NCBI RefSeq assembly: GCF_009930875.1
Contig: NZ_CP025249.1
Coordinates: 2,108,001 to 2,172,000 of the forward strand
From: Actinomyces sp. 432
GTDB taxonomy: Bacteria > Actinomycetota > Actinomycetes > Actinomycetales > Actinomycetaceae
Reading direction: 5' to 3'
DNA: 64,000 bases
Of this stretch, positions 55,647 to 64,000 are shown in pieces; position 1 is the stretch's first letter, and each line of letters starts with the position of its first letter. The notes beneath the pieces are model-generated. The model ran no database searches. It worked only from the letters and a program-made list of their open reading frames with translations, and had not been told where the DNA came from. A program made the translations under genes and the position numbers.

Positions 55647-57431
55647 TCACTCCTCCTCCCACGCCGGGCTCATGCCCCGCGCGTGCTGGATCTCGTCGTT
55701 GGACACGCCCGCGGCGACCATGGGCCACACCTGGGCGTCGGCGGACACGATGAAGTCGATGACGACGGGCCGGTCATTGATGGCGTTGGCCTGGGCGATG
55801 ACGTCGTCGACGTCCTCGAGCCGCTCGCAACGCAGGCCGACGGCCCCGTAGGCCTCGGCGAGCTTGGCGAAGTCGGGGATGCGCTCGGTGCCGGCACCGG
55901 TGTGCAGGTCCGTGTTGGAGTAGCGCTCCCCGTAGAACAGGGTCTGCCACTGGCGGACCATGCCCAGGGACGAGTTGTTGATGATGGCGACCTTGATGGG
56001 GATGTTGTTGAGCGTGCAGGTCGCCAGCTCCTGGTTGGTCATCTGGAAGCAGCCGTCGCCGTCGATCAGCCACACGGGCCGGTCAGGGCAGGCCTCCTTC
56101 GCCCCCATGGCAGCCGGCACTCCGTAGCCCATGGTGCCGGCGCCGGCGGAGGTCAGCCAGGAGTGGGGCTGGTTGAAGTGGAGGTAGTGGGCGGCCCACA
56201 TCTGGTGCTGGCCGACGCCGGTCACCCAGATGGTGTCCTCCGCGGCCGCCTTGTCCAGGTGGGTGATGACCTCCTGCGGCTGGAGCAGTCCGTCGTCGGT
56301 GTCGGTCCAGTCGGTGGGGTAGGTGGCGCGAATGTGGGCGACCTCGGTCAGCCACTGGTCGATTTCGGTGCGCGGCTCGGCGGCGAACTGCTCGCGGCAG
56401 GCGGCGGTCAGCGCGGGCACGACATCCTTCAGGTCCCCCACGATGGGGATGTCCGCGGAGCGGATCTTGGAGATCTCGGCCGGGTCGATGTCCACGTGGA
56501 TCACGGCGGCGTGCCGGGCGAAGGTGTCCGGCTTGCCGGTGACGCGGTCGTCGAAGCGGGCGCCGAGGGTGATGATCAGGTCGGCGCGCTGCAGGGCGCC
56601 GACGGCGGCGACGGTGCCGTGCATGCCGGGCATGCCCAGGTTGAGCTGGTGGTCGGTGGGCAGCACGTCCAGGGCGGTCAGCGTCGTCGTGAAGGGGGCG
56701 CCGACGAGCTCGACCAGCTCCTTCAGCTGCTCAGCCGGCACGCCGGCGCGGCTGAGGCCACCACCCAGGTAGAAGACGGGGCGCTCGGCGGAGGCGATTG
56801 CCTCCGCGGCCTGGGCGATGCGCCGCTGGTTGGGTCTGCCCGGCAGGCTGTAGCCGGGCAGGTCCATGCGTGGGGGCCAATGGAACTCGGTCTGCCCGAC
56901 CTGGGCGTCCTTGGTGAAGTCCAGCAGGACGGGGCCCGGGCGGCCGGTCGCGGCCAGGTGGAAGGCCTCCGCTACGCGGCCGGGGATCTCGTCGGGCGAG
57001 GTGACCAGGAATGAGTGCTTGACGAAGGGCATGGTCGAGCCGACGATGTCCGCCTCCTGGAAGGCGTCGGTGCCGATCGCGGCGGAGCCGACCTGCCCGG
57101 TGATGGCGACCATGGGCACAGAGTCCATGTGCGCGTCACCGATCGCGGTGACCAGGTTGGTGGCGCCGGGGCCGGAGGTGGCCACGCAGACGCCGACCCT
57201 TCCGGTGGCCATGGCGTAACCCTCGGCGGCGTGCCCGGCGCCCTGCTCGTGGCGCACCAGCACGTGGCGGATCTTCTCGCTGGCCAGCAGCGGGTCGTAG
57301 AAGGGCAGGATCGCGCCTCCGGGCATGCCGAAGATGTCGGTAACGCCGATCTCCTCCAGGGAACGCACGAGTGCCTGCGCACCCGTCATTACTTGTCGGT
57401 CCTGGCCCGGGGAGCCTGTGTCACGAACCAT
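55647..57431 (-). CDS. ilvB: acetolactate synthase large (catalytic) subunit
   Basis: The 594-residue ThDP- and FAD-dependent enzyme performs the first common step of Val, Leu and Ile synthesis. Key features are the catalytic glutamate in [51 protein letters not shown], and the ThDP/Mg motif [15 protein letters not shown] with [12 protein letters not shown]. The ATG at 57431 has GGAGGG at suitable spacing. It is the first gene of the ilvB-ilvN-ilvC operon, with 4- and 9-base gaps between members. The divergent transporter starts at 57848. Confidence 0.96.
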   Translation of the reverse strand: MVRDTGSPGQDRQVMTGAQALVRSLEEIGVTDIFGMPGGAILPFYDPLLASEKIRHVLVRHEQGAGHAAEGYAMATGRVGVCVATSGPGATNLVTAIGDAHMDSVPMVAITGQVGSAAIGTDAFQEADIVGSTMPFVKHSFLVTSPDEIPGRVAEAFHLAATGRPGPVLLDFTKDAQVGQTEFHWPPRMDLPGYSLPGRPNQRRIAQAAEAIASAERPVFYLGGGLSRAGVPAEQLKELVELVGAPFTTTLTALDVLPTDHQLNLGMPGMHGTVAAVGALQRADLIITLGARFDDRVTGKPDTFARHAAVIHVDIDPAEISKIRSADIPIVGDLKDVVPALTAACREQFAAEPRTEIDQWLTEVAHIRATYPTDWTDTDDGLLQPQEVITHLDKAAAEDTIWVTGVGQHQMWAAHYLHFNQPHSWLTSAGAGTMGYGVPAAMGAKEACPDRPVWLIDGDGCFQMTNQELATCTLNNIPIKVAIINNSSLGMVRQWQTLFYGERYSNTDLHTGAGTERIPDFAKLAEAYGAVGLRCERLEDVDDVIAQANAINDRPVVIDFIVSADAQVWPMVAAGVSNDEIQHARGMSPAWEEE

Positions 57432-57847
57432 CGTCCGCCCTCCTATCCGTGAGATCCGTTTGCTTACACGTTTACTGACCGGTGTACCGGCCGGTGTGGG
57501 AGGAACCGTATGCCGAGCTGCGGGCCGCCGTCGATTTCGCCACCCGTGATCTCACATATTGGAATCACGGACGACGCCGGGGGTCCGCTACCCCCGCTCC
57601 GAAACGACCGGGCACAGGACGCAACTTCAACCGGCCGCGGCGGCAGCGTGGGCCGCGGCTCCCGGACGGGCGGCGGCGCTAGGGGCCCCTGCGAGGAATG
57701 TCAGATGTCTCTCGTATGCGCGCGGTCTTTGGTCCATGCAGCTGAATCCACGCGGATGCCAGAATGCCCTAGTCAACTGCTCATCTGCGCGGCCGACGGC
57801 GCAAGCACCGGCGTCGGCCCAGGACAACTGGAAGGCGGCACCTCCAC
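57432..57847. promoter_or_regulatory. divergent ilvB / transporter upstream region with two small hairpins
   Basis: These 416 bases hold no supported gene. On the ilvB side there are two inverted repeats: CCGTGAT / ATCACGG (57544-57570) and GGGGGT / ACCCCC (57579-57595). They could be part of a leader or operator. I looked for a branched-chain-rich leader peptide on the ilvB strand and did not find one, so attenuation is not supported. Transporter side: GGAAGG about 12 bases before the GTG. Confidence 0.35.
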
Positions 57848-59461
57848 GTGGTCATCGGACTGCTCAATGCCCTGGCCGAGAACCCTGTACTCATCCTATT
57901 CCTTCTAATCGGCGTCGGGATGCTAGTCGGGCGCATCAAGGTCGGCGGGGTCAGCCTGGGGGCGGCGGCCGTCCTCTTCGCCGGGATCATCCTGGCCGCC
58001 TGGGGCACTGCCGAGGGCATCGTCATTGAGATCCCCGCCCAGATGGGCACGCTGGGGCTGGCGATCTTCACCTTCGCCATCGGTATCCAGTCCGGGCCGA
58101 ACTTCTTCCACGTGCTGCGCACTGCGGCCGGCCCGCTCGCGATCATGCTGGCGGTACTGGTGGTGGGCGCAGCGGCCGGCCTGGGGGTGGGCCGCTCGCT
58201 GGGAATGAGCCCGGCGATGATCGCCGGGACCTTCGCCGGAGCGCTGACGAATACGCCGGCGCTGGCCGCCGCCGGCGGCGCGGCCACGGCCGCGGGCAAT
58301 CCTGACGGCATGGCGATCGCCACGGTCGGCTACGCGGTCGCCTACCTGTACGGCGTGATCGGCATGCTGTTCTTCTGCCTATTGGCGCTGCGCTACCGCC
58401 GCTCGGACAAGGACGCCCCCTCCCCCCTGGTCAACCGCACCGTGCGCGTTGAGCGCGAGGACGCCCCGCAGCTGGGGGACATTGCCGAACGCGTCAGCGG
58501 GGAGATGAAGTTCTCGCGCCTGCGCCGCGGCGAGACGGGCCCCATCACCCGCCCGACCCCGACCGACAAGATCTACAAGGATGACCTGATCACCGTCGTC
58601 GGCACGCAGGACGCCGTGAACCAGGTCATTCACGAGATCGGGCACCCCTCCTCCCACTCCCTGATCGAGGACCGCCGCTACCTGGACTTCCGCCGCATCA
58701 CCGTGTCCGACCCCAAGCTTGCCGGGCACACCTTGGCAGACCTGGACGTCGACCACCGGTTCGGCGCCACAATCTCCCGGGTGCGCCGCGGGGATGTGGA
58801 CATGGTGGGCACCCCGGACCTGGTGCTCCAGCAGGGCGATCGTGTGCGCGTGGTCGCGCCGACCAGCCGGATGGCGGAGCTGTCCAAGTTCTTCGGCGAC
58901 TCCGCGCACGGCCTGTCCTCCATCAACCCGGTGGCGATGGGGCTGGGTATGGCCGTGGGGATCGTCATCGGTGAGTGGGCGATCCCGCTGCCCGGGGGAT
59001 CCACGTTCTCCATTGGTGCGGCTGCGGGCACGCTGATCGTTGGCCTGGTCTTCGGCCGCATCGGCCGTGTCAAGGGGTTTGTGACGGCGATGCCGTTCAC
59101 CGCGACGGCGGTGCTCTCCGAGCTGGGGCTGCTGGTGTTCCTGGCGCAGGCGGGTACGCGCGCGGGCGGGCAGATTGCTAACGCTTTTACGGGCGGCGAT
59201 TGGTGGAAGATCCTGATCACCGGTTTTGTCATCACGACGATCGTGGGCTTTGGCATGTATGCGTCCATGCGGTGGATCGTGAAGATGGGCGGTACGCGCC
59301 TGTCCGGCCTGCTCGGTGGCCTGCAGACGCAGCCGGCGGTGCTGGCGTTCGCCAACGAGCGCACCGGCGCGGACCCGCGTGTGGCGCTCGGCTACGCCAT
59401 GGTCTACCCGGTAGCGATGATCGTGAAGATCTTCATCGCCCAGTTCCTGGGCGGGATGTAA
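57848..59461 (+). CDS. AspT/YbjL-type transporter with TrkA-C domains
   Basis: The 537-residue membrane protein has two five- to six-helix halves: N-terminal from NPVLILFLLIGVGMLVGRIK, with IFTFAIGIQSGPNFF; C-terminal from NPVAMGLGMAVGIVIGEWAI, with LGLLVFLAQAGTRAGGQI. They flank a soluble part with two RCK-C-like segments (KIYKDDLITVVGTQDAVNQV and LQQGDRVRVVAPTSRMAELS). This is the aspartate-alanine exchanger (AAEx/AspT, YidE/YbjL duplication) family. Its substrate is not predictable; amino acid or anion exchange is possible. The GTG start is the only well-placed one. It is divergent from ilvB, and a strong hairpin follows the stop. Confidence 0.88.
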   Translation: MVIGLLNALAENPVLILFLLIGVGMLVGRIKVGGVSLGAAAVLFAGIILAAWGTAEGIVIEIPAQMGTLGLAIFTFAIGIQSGPNFFHVLRTAAGPLAIMLAVLVVGAAAGLGVGRSLGMSPAMIAGTFAGALTNTPALAAAGGAATAAGNPDGMAIATVGYAVAYLYGVIGMLFFCLLALRYRRSDKDAPSPLVNRTVRVEREDAPQLGDIAERVSGEMKFSRLRRGETGPITRPTPTDKIYKDDLITVVGTQDAVNQVIHEIGHPSSHSLIEDRRYLDFRRITVSDPKLAGHTLADLDVDHRFGATISRVRRGDVDMVGTPDLVLQQGDRVRVVAPTSRMAELSKFFGDSAHGLSSINPVAMGLGMAVGIVIGEWAIPLPGGSTFSIGAAAGTLIVGLVFGRIGRVKGFVTAMPFTATAVLSELGLLVFLAQAGTRAGGQIANAFTGGDWWKILITGFVITTIVGFGMYASMRWIVKMGGTRLSGLLGGLQTQPAVLAFANERTGADPRVALGYAMVYPVAMIVKIFIAQFLGGM

Positions 59462-59499
59462 CCCGTCCGGGAAGCGAACCGCGACGAGTACTAAGTACG

Positions 59500-59541
59500 G
59501 CGGAGGGCCCGAACCGCAGGTCGGCGGTTCGGGCCCTCCGC
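59500..59541 (+). terminator. terminator-like hairpin after the AspT-type transporter gene
   Basis: A perfect 18-bp stem (arms 59500-59517 and 59524-59541) with a 6-base loop lies 38 bases after the stop. There is no T run, so it may stop transcription by structure alone or protect the mRNA end. Confidence 0.7.
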
Positions 59542-59634
59542 GTTGGCACCTTGCAGCGGGCGCGCGTCTGCGCGAGCGAGCGGGACAGAGCGACCGACGG
59601 AGGTCGGCCTGCGGCATCGGGTTGTTCCAATGCC

Positions 59635-59742
59635 GCCAAATGGAGCCCGGCCACTAGGGCCGGGAAAGAGCGTCATCTGCAAATTCGCAGGTAGGACCCT
59701 CGCTACACCTCAATGGAGCCCGGCGGCAGAACCGGGAACTTT
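59635..59742. repeat. two decayed CRISPR repeats beyond the trailer end of the array
   Basis: Units at 59635-59670 (CAAATGGAGCCCGGCC ... GGCCGGGAAAGAG) and 59707-59742 (CCTCAATGGAGCCCGG ... CCGGGAAC) resemble the array repeat with several substitutions. Their starts are 72 bases apart, the normal repeat-plus-spacer period. The ~370 bases from here to the first recognisable array repeat show no other repeat I can support. They contain the small ORF on the minus strand. Confidence 0.8.
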
Positions 59743-59877
59743 ACAGGCACAGCCTGCCGAACTATACCTGCATACCTGACTCTTCTATGGGCTCTGTTCC
59801 ATGCGTGCACCGACTACGGCATGAAGCCCAGCAGAACGCTCCGGGCGACCACCTCGCAGCCGTCCAAGGCGTTGACG

Positions 59878-60042
59878 TCAACGCCCCGACAATGTCGCGA
59901 GCAGCGCCACTACGGCCAGGATCAGTGGTGGAATGTTATCGACGACAGTCTGCCAGACCTGCGCCTTGTGCTTACTCTTCATCCTTTTGGCCTTGTGACG
60001 CCGACGTGAAACGTCGGCTCGATGAACGCCCTGACCGACCAT
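59878..60042 (-). CDS. 54-residue basic single-pass membrane protein
   Basis: This short frame has an ATG preceded by an excellent ribosome site (AAAGGAGG, 9-base spacing). The N-terminal ~30 residues are strongly basic (SRRRHKAKRMKSKHKAQ). One hydrophobic segment (PPLILAVVALLATL) ends in SGR. TATATATTA upstream (near 60080-60090) could serve as a -10 region. It lies between the fossil repeats and the array, in the same direction as cas1, cas2 and the array. I do not recognise the family. Similar short hydrophobic basic peptides occur among type I toxins, but that is only a resemblance. Confidence 0.55.
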   Translation of the reverse strand: MVGQGVHRADVSRRRHKAKRMKSKHKAQVWQTVVDNIPPLILAVVALLATLSGR

Positions 60043-60111
60043 CACAACCTACCTCCTTTCACCGTTCGTAGCCAGGGTAATATATACAGGCAGCTCGTCG
60101 TCAACCGCTAC

Positions 60112-62808
60112 GCCTACGGAGCCCGGCCATGAAGGCCGGGAAGACTCGGTCGCCGCATCGGACAGCTGGATGATCTGGTGGCCTCAATGGAGCCCGGCCA
60201 TGAAGGCCGGGAAGACCCGAAGGCCGACCCGCCCAACTCCTCCCCCACCACGCCTCAATGGAGCCCGGCCATGAAGGCCGGGAAGACCAGTACGTCGGTG
60301 TCGTCGTGGCGGCGTGCGAGGAGGCCTCAATGGAGCCCGGCCATGAAGGCCGGGAAGACGACCCTGCGGGTCACAGTCGTCTCCTCCACGCCACTGCCTC
60401 AATGGAGCCCGGCCATGAAGGCCGGGAAGACGGACTTCCGGTTCTGGAAGTACTGGTCGTCAACCACGCCTCAATGGAGCCCGGCCATGAAGGCCGGGAA
60501 GACCTGGATCAGGCGGGCGAGGTAGATGCCGGTCCCGCCGCCTCAATGGAGCCCGGCCATGAAGGCCGGGAAGACCGCCTGCACGCTGTCGACGGAGGCC
60601 CGCCCATCGTGGCCTCAATGGAGCCCGGCCATGAAGGCCGGGAAGACCTACGTCGAAAACCTCGGTCTCGCATTAGCCACGAGGCCTCAATGGAGCCCGG
60701 CCATGAAGGCCGGGAAGACGTCCCGCCCGAGCTGCGCCGCTTTGAGACGGTCCTGCCTCAATGGAGCCCGGCCATGAAGGCCGGGAAGACCCAGACACAC
60801 ACGCAGAACCGCGGCAACGCACGAGGTGCCTCAATGGAGCCCGGCCATGAAGGCCGGGAAGACCGCCTGAGGGATGTTAGCGGTTTCAGGAAGGTCGCGG
60901 CCTCAATGGAGCCCGGCCATGAAGGCCGGGAAGACGTACGTCATTGCCACAGCGATCGCTGCACCAGTCAAGCCTCAATTGAGCCCGGCCATGAAGGCCG
61001 GGAAGACAGGTCCGCCTCAACGAAGACGGCTACTTCGAGAATATGCCTCAATGGAGCCCGGCCATGAAGGCCGGGAAGACCCGGTGCTGCGTGGATCGCG
61101 ACCCTAGCGGCGCTACGCCTCAATGGAGCCCGGCCATGAAGGCCGGGAAGACCGGCTACTTCGAGAACAACCGACCTGCCAATGCCTGCCTCAATGGAGC
61201 CCGGCCATGAAGGCCGGGAAGACCCAGGCGCACAGGGCCGTAGCGCAAAAACTAGCTGGCCTCAATGGAGCCCGGCCATGAAGGCCGGGAAGACTCACGA
61301 CCACCACTAGCAAAGCAGAGGTGCCACAAGGCCTCAATGGAGCCCGGCCATGAAGGCCGGGAAGACCGCACCCTCCTGTCCTGGCTGACGCCTGAGCGCA
61401 GGCCTCAATGGAGCCCGGCCATGAAGGCCGGGAAGACACCACGACGGCGGTAACCTACGCGGTTGCGTGCGGTGCCTCAATGGAGCCCGGCCATGAAGGC
61501 CGGGAAGACGCAGCACTGTGCGCCGCCGTGCAGCTGATCGAAGAGCCTCAATGGAGCCCGGCCATGAAGGCCGGGAAGACCGCCACCAACCAGTAGTCGC
61601 CGAGGAGCACATTGTGCCTCAATGGAGCCCGGCCATGAAGGCCGGGAAGACTCGATCTCGTAGATTGCGTCCTCGACCCGGGTCAGGCCTCAATGGAGCC
61701 CGGCCATGAAGGCCGGGAAGACACGGCTTCAGCACGCAGGTCTACTTCTACAGCGCGTCGCCTCAATGGAGCCCGGCCATGAAGGCCGGGAAGACACGAG
61801 CACCTACCGGAGGGATTCGAGGCCTTTGTGACGCCTCAATGGAGCCCGGCCATGAAGGCCGGGAAGACCTCACAGCGCGGACAGTGGTCCTTGACGTAAA
61901 TGTCGCCTCAATGGAGCCCGGCCATGAAGGCCGGGAAGACGGCCTGGTCGGCCAGGTAGTCGCTGATCTCTGAGACGCCTCAATAGAGCCCGGCCATGAA
62001 GGCCGGGAAGACGTCCGTGTCCGCTGACGGCACCACCAGCGCCACCCCGCCTCAATGGAGCCCGGCCATGAAGGCCGGGAAGACTCCATCTGTCACGGTA
62101 TGCGGCGTACCTGGTCGCGATGCCTCAATGGAGCCCGGCCATGAAGGCCGGGAAGACCAATTCGACCCTGTGCCCCTGGACGGCCGCGGCGTCGCCTCAA
62201 TGGAGCCCGGCCATGAAGGCCGGGAAGACGCGGTCATCGATGAGTTCGACGACTCCAAGGATGCAATTGCCTCAATGGAGCCCGGCCATGAAGGCCGGGA
62301 AGACCGGCAATCGACGGCGGCGACGACCTGGTGACGCCGCTGCCTCAATGGAGCCCGGCCATGAAGGCCGGGAAGACAAACAGGTGGTACGGCCGCTACT
62401 GGCCCGTCGAAATGCCTCAATGGAGCCCGGCCATGAAGGCCGGGAAGACCACCCAAGAGATCCACACCCTCACCACGGTGGGGGAGCCTCAATTGAGCCC
62501 GGCCATGAAGGCCGGGAAGACGTTTAGCTGCTGCCCACTGTATACGGGGTCAAGCCAGCCTCAATGGAGCCCGGCCATGAAGGCCGGGAAGACCCACGAG
62601 GACCAGTCCTGGTGCTCCCGCAGCTCGTCGCCTCAATGGAGCCCGGCCATGAAGGCCGGGAAGACACGCGTGTCTCCGCTGCATGATAGCTACGTGCGAG
62701 GCCTCAATGGAGCCCGGCCATGAAGGCCGGGAAGACCACCGAGCCCGTCGATGGCGTGCAGGCGGATGCGTGGCCTCAATGGAGCCCGGCCATGAAGGCC
62801 GGGAAGAC
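60112..62808 (-). CRISPR. CRISPR array: 38 repeats of 36 bp, 37 spacers of about 35-37 bp
   Basis: The plus-strand repeat begins GCCTCAATGG, holds the stem GCCCGGCC/GGCCGGG and ends GGGAAGAC. Repeats start at 60112 (degenerate, 2 bases short), 60181, 60252, 60324, 60396, 60468, 60540, 60612, 60684, 60755, 60828, 60900, 60972, 61045, 61117, 61188, 61259, 61331, 61402, 61474, 61545, 61616, 61687, 61760, 61833, 61905, 61977, 62049, 62122, 62194, 62269, 62342, 62414, 62486, 62558, 62630, 62701, 62773. Variants occur at 60972 and 62486 (CAATTGAG) and 61977 (CAATAGAG). On the minus strand the repeat ends CCATTGAGGC, like the common ATTGAAAG-type end. The right-hand repeats are perfect, cas2 lies on the right and the left end is eroded. 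Transcription is therefore inferred leftward, with the newest spacers on the right. Confidence 0.99.
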
Positions 62809-62976
62809 AGCTCGCGGATTTTGCCGCGGCTGGTCAAGGATTCTACGCGGTCTCGCGAGCGCTGCCGCAGAAACGGGCAAGTGAATCGTGTCCGCTGGTC
62901 CGCCGACAACCAGAAAACCCTGTCATACCGCCCTTTCGAGCACTCCCCTGGGATCGGGGCAGCACCGGAGCACTCG
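62809..62976 (-). promoter_or_regulatory. probable CRISPR leader
   Basis: These 168 bases lie between the cas2 stop and the first perfect repeat at the right end. No gene is present. If the array is read leftward, this is where the leader and promoter must be. Candidate AT-richer patches are TTTTCTGG and GATTCAC on the minus strand; no exact promoter is claimed. Confidence 0.6.
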
Positions 62977-63267
62977 CTAAACAATCTGGGCCCCCTGAGT
63001 GGGCAGACCCGCACGCCTACCGACGAACGTGAAGCGGTCCTCCCCCAGTTCGCCGAGGTCGACGATCACCACCGAGTCCTCGTCTAGGTTCATGATCTCC
63101 TCACTGTCAGCCCTTAAGTGGACCAGCTCGGTCCGGTTCAGGTCGCAGATGAACACAGAGTACTGGAGCCGTTCGCCGTTGGCCTCCATAAGCTTGCAGA
63201 TCCGGCGCAGCCGCCCGGGCTTGCGGATGTCGTACGCGATGAGATATCGGCGTCGGTTCGTCCTCAT
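62977..63267 (-). CDS. cas2: CRISPR-associated endoribonuclease Cas2
   Basis: The 96-residue protein starts RRRYLIAYDIRKPGRLRRI, with the conserved Asp after two beta-strand residues. It continues LQYSVFICDLNRTELVHLRA and DSVVIVDLG, the ferredoxin-like Cas2 fold. Cas2 pairs with Cas1 to integrate spacers. The ATG overlaps the cas1 TGA (ATGA). It lies between cas1 and the leader, in the same direction. Confidence 0.95.
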   Translation of the reverse strand: MRTNRRRYLIAYDIRKPGRLRRICKLMEANGERLQYSVFICDLNRTELVHLRADSEEIMNLDEDSVVIVDLGELGEDRFTFVGRRAGLPTQGAQIV

Positions 63268-64000
63268 CTAGTCACCATCGCCGTGTAGTCATCCAGCTCC
63301 CCCAACATGACCGCACCGAGCACCCGTGCCTGGATGTCCATGACGCGACGATAGCTGGCCTTGTAGCCGAACTGCGGGTGCGTAATCTCCTGCTCCAGCC
63401 TCCGCTCATAGGCCCTGAGCACGGCCTTGCGGCCACTCGCCTCCAGCATGCATCCGCCGGCCCGACTCTGAAAGTCATGCGGACCGACTTCACCGTTGTT
63501 TAGCACCTGCAGCACCACGCTCTCTGCTACCAGGGACCGAAACTCCTCCGCCAGGTCCAACGCGAGCGCAGGACGCCCGAACCGGGGCTTATGGAACATC
63601 CCGTAGTAGGGGTCGAAGCCGATCCCCATGAGCGTGACAGTCAGGTCCTTAACCAGCAGCGTGTAGCAGAAGGACAGCAGTGCGTTGAGCGGATCCTTCG
63701 GCGGCCGCCGCGTGCGCCCGTTCTCCTGGAAGTCCGAGACGTCCACACGTGAGTTCTTCCCGACCATGGCCGAGAAGCTCCCGAAGTACAGGCGTGCAGC
63801 CGTCCCCTCGATCCCGAGCAGTTGCTGCGAAGACTCGGCCTGCATCGCCTGGATGGCTAGCTGCTTGAGCTGCTCGCCAACTCGGGGCATCTCGCCACGC
63901 GCGTTTCGGCGCAGCATCGTGCGGCTGTTGCGGATCTTTCCGGAGATCATCCGGCGCGCGATCTCAAGCTGTTGCTGCTCGGGCGCTCGGAACTGCGCGA
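63264..64000 (-). CDS. cas1: CRISPR-associated integrase Cas1 (partial, C-terminal part)
   Basis: The frame is open to the right window edge, so the N-terminus is missing. It shows the Cas1 core EGTAARLYFGSFSAMV with the metal-binding Glu, then DPLNALLSFCYTLLVKDLTV. LMGIGFDPYYGMFHKPRFGRPALALDL follows with its His and DLAEEFR; it spans more than 20 residues here only as a pointer to 63550-63640. The C-terminal HPQFGYKASYRRVMDIQARV and TAMVTR end resembles Cas1 of Cas4-Cas1 fusions in type I-G (I-U) loci, but also others. The subtype cannot be fixed without the genes beyond the edge. Confidence 0.95.
   Translation of the reverse strand, partial: AQFRAPEQQQLEIARRMISGKIRNSRTMLRRNARGEMPRVGEQLKQLAIQAMQAESSQQLLGIEGTAARLYFGSFSAMVGKNSRVDVSDFQENGRTRRPPKDPLNALLSFCYTLLVKDLTVTLMGIGFDPYYGMFHKPRFGRPALALDLAEEFRSLVAESVVLQVLNNGEVGPHDFQSRAGGCMLEASGRKAVLRAYERRLEQEITHPQFGYKASYRRVMDIQARVLGAVMLGELDDYTAMVTR

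Noticed and set aside
57432..57700. Branched-chain leader peptide and attenuator before ilvB
   Set aside because: No short frame with a run of Leu, Ile or Val codons was found on the ilvB strand, and no terminator with a T run is present.
60178..62723. Open frames of 80-270 residues running through the CRISPR array
   Set aside because: They repeat ASMEPGHEGRED or PQWSPAMKAGKT-like units because the 72-base period is a multiple of three; this is an artefact of the repeats.

Overview
The window is high-GC, densely coded DNA from an actinobacterium. An Actinomyces-like member of the Actinomycetaceae fits best. The reasons are the ftsE-ftsX-M23 order, paired dynamin-like GTPases, an FHA-ABC exporter of the mycobacterial Rv1747 type, oligoribonuclease, CCA-encoding tRNA genes and frequent GTG starts with overlapping stop/start codons. 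The genus is an inference; no rRNA is present.

Layout. 1-10.5 kb (mostly minus strand): cell division and envelope housekeeping (M23 peptidase, ftsX, ftsE, ssb, two GTPases, FHA-ABC transporter). 10.6-14.3 kb: tRNA-Arg, a small membrane protein, orn, tRNA-His and citramalate synthase (cimA). 14.5-47.5 kb: a large cell-wall glycopolymer locus. Its rightward arm holds a DUF6270 protein, UDP-GlcNAc 2-epimerase, a CapD-type dehydratase/epimerase, a WecA/TagO-type phosphosugar transferase, two glycosyltransferases and a TagGH-type exporter. A leftward arm converges on it at a strong hairpin (24.6 kb). That arm holds two tagD copies, two giant TPR-glycerophosphotransferase-glycosyltransferase proteins, two further glycerophosphotransferase-type proteins, more glycosyltransferases, a UDP-ManNAc-type dehydrogenase and an LCP ligase. 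Together they suggest a lipid-linked, glycerol-phosphate-containing polymer with ManNAcA-type sugars, exported by ABC transport and attached to peptidoglycan by LCP. 47.6-57.4 kb: branched-chain amino acid genes (ilvE, leuB, ilvC, ilvN, ilvB), interrupted at 50.4-53.8 kb by a putative defence module (two paralogous AAA ATPases and a TOPRIM-like protein). 57.8-59.5 kb: an AspT-family transporter. 59.6-64 kb: a CRISPR locus with 38 repeats, fossil repeats beyond its trailer end, a tiny membrane ORF, cas2 and a partial cas1.

Sequence quality. Seven genes (ftsX, one GTPase, a GT4, a GT2, the LCP gene, ilvN and one ATPase) are each broken by what looks like one missing G or C in a short G/C run. 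All are restored by adding one base. This pattern, hitting essential and biosynthetic genes alike, points to homopolymer under-calling rather than real pseudogenes; I annotate them as genes with a frameshift.

Most notable for follow-up: the duplicated tagD plus giant trifunctional protein module with 386 bp of exact identity, the ATPase-ATPase-TOPRIM island, the eroding CRISPR trailer with its neighbouring small membrane ORF, and a possible mini-array of 60-bp period at 48.9 kb.
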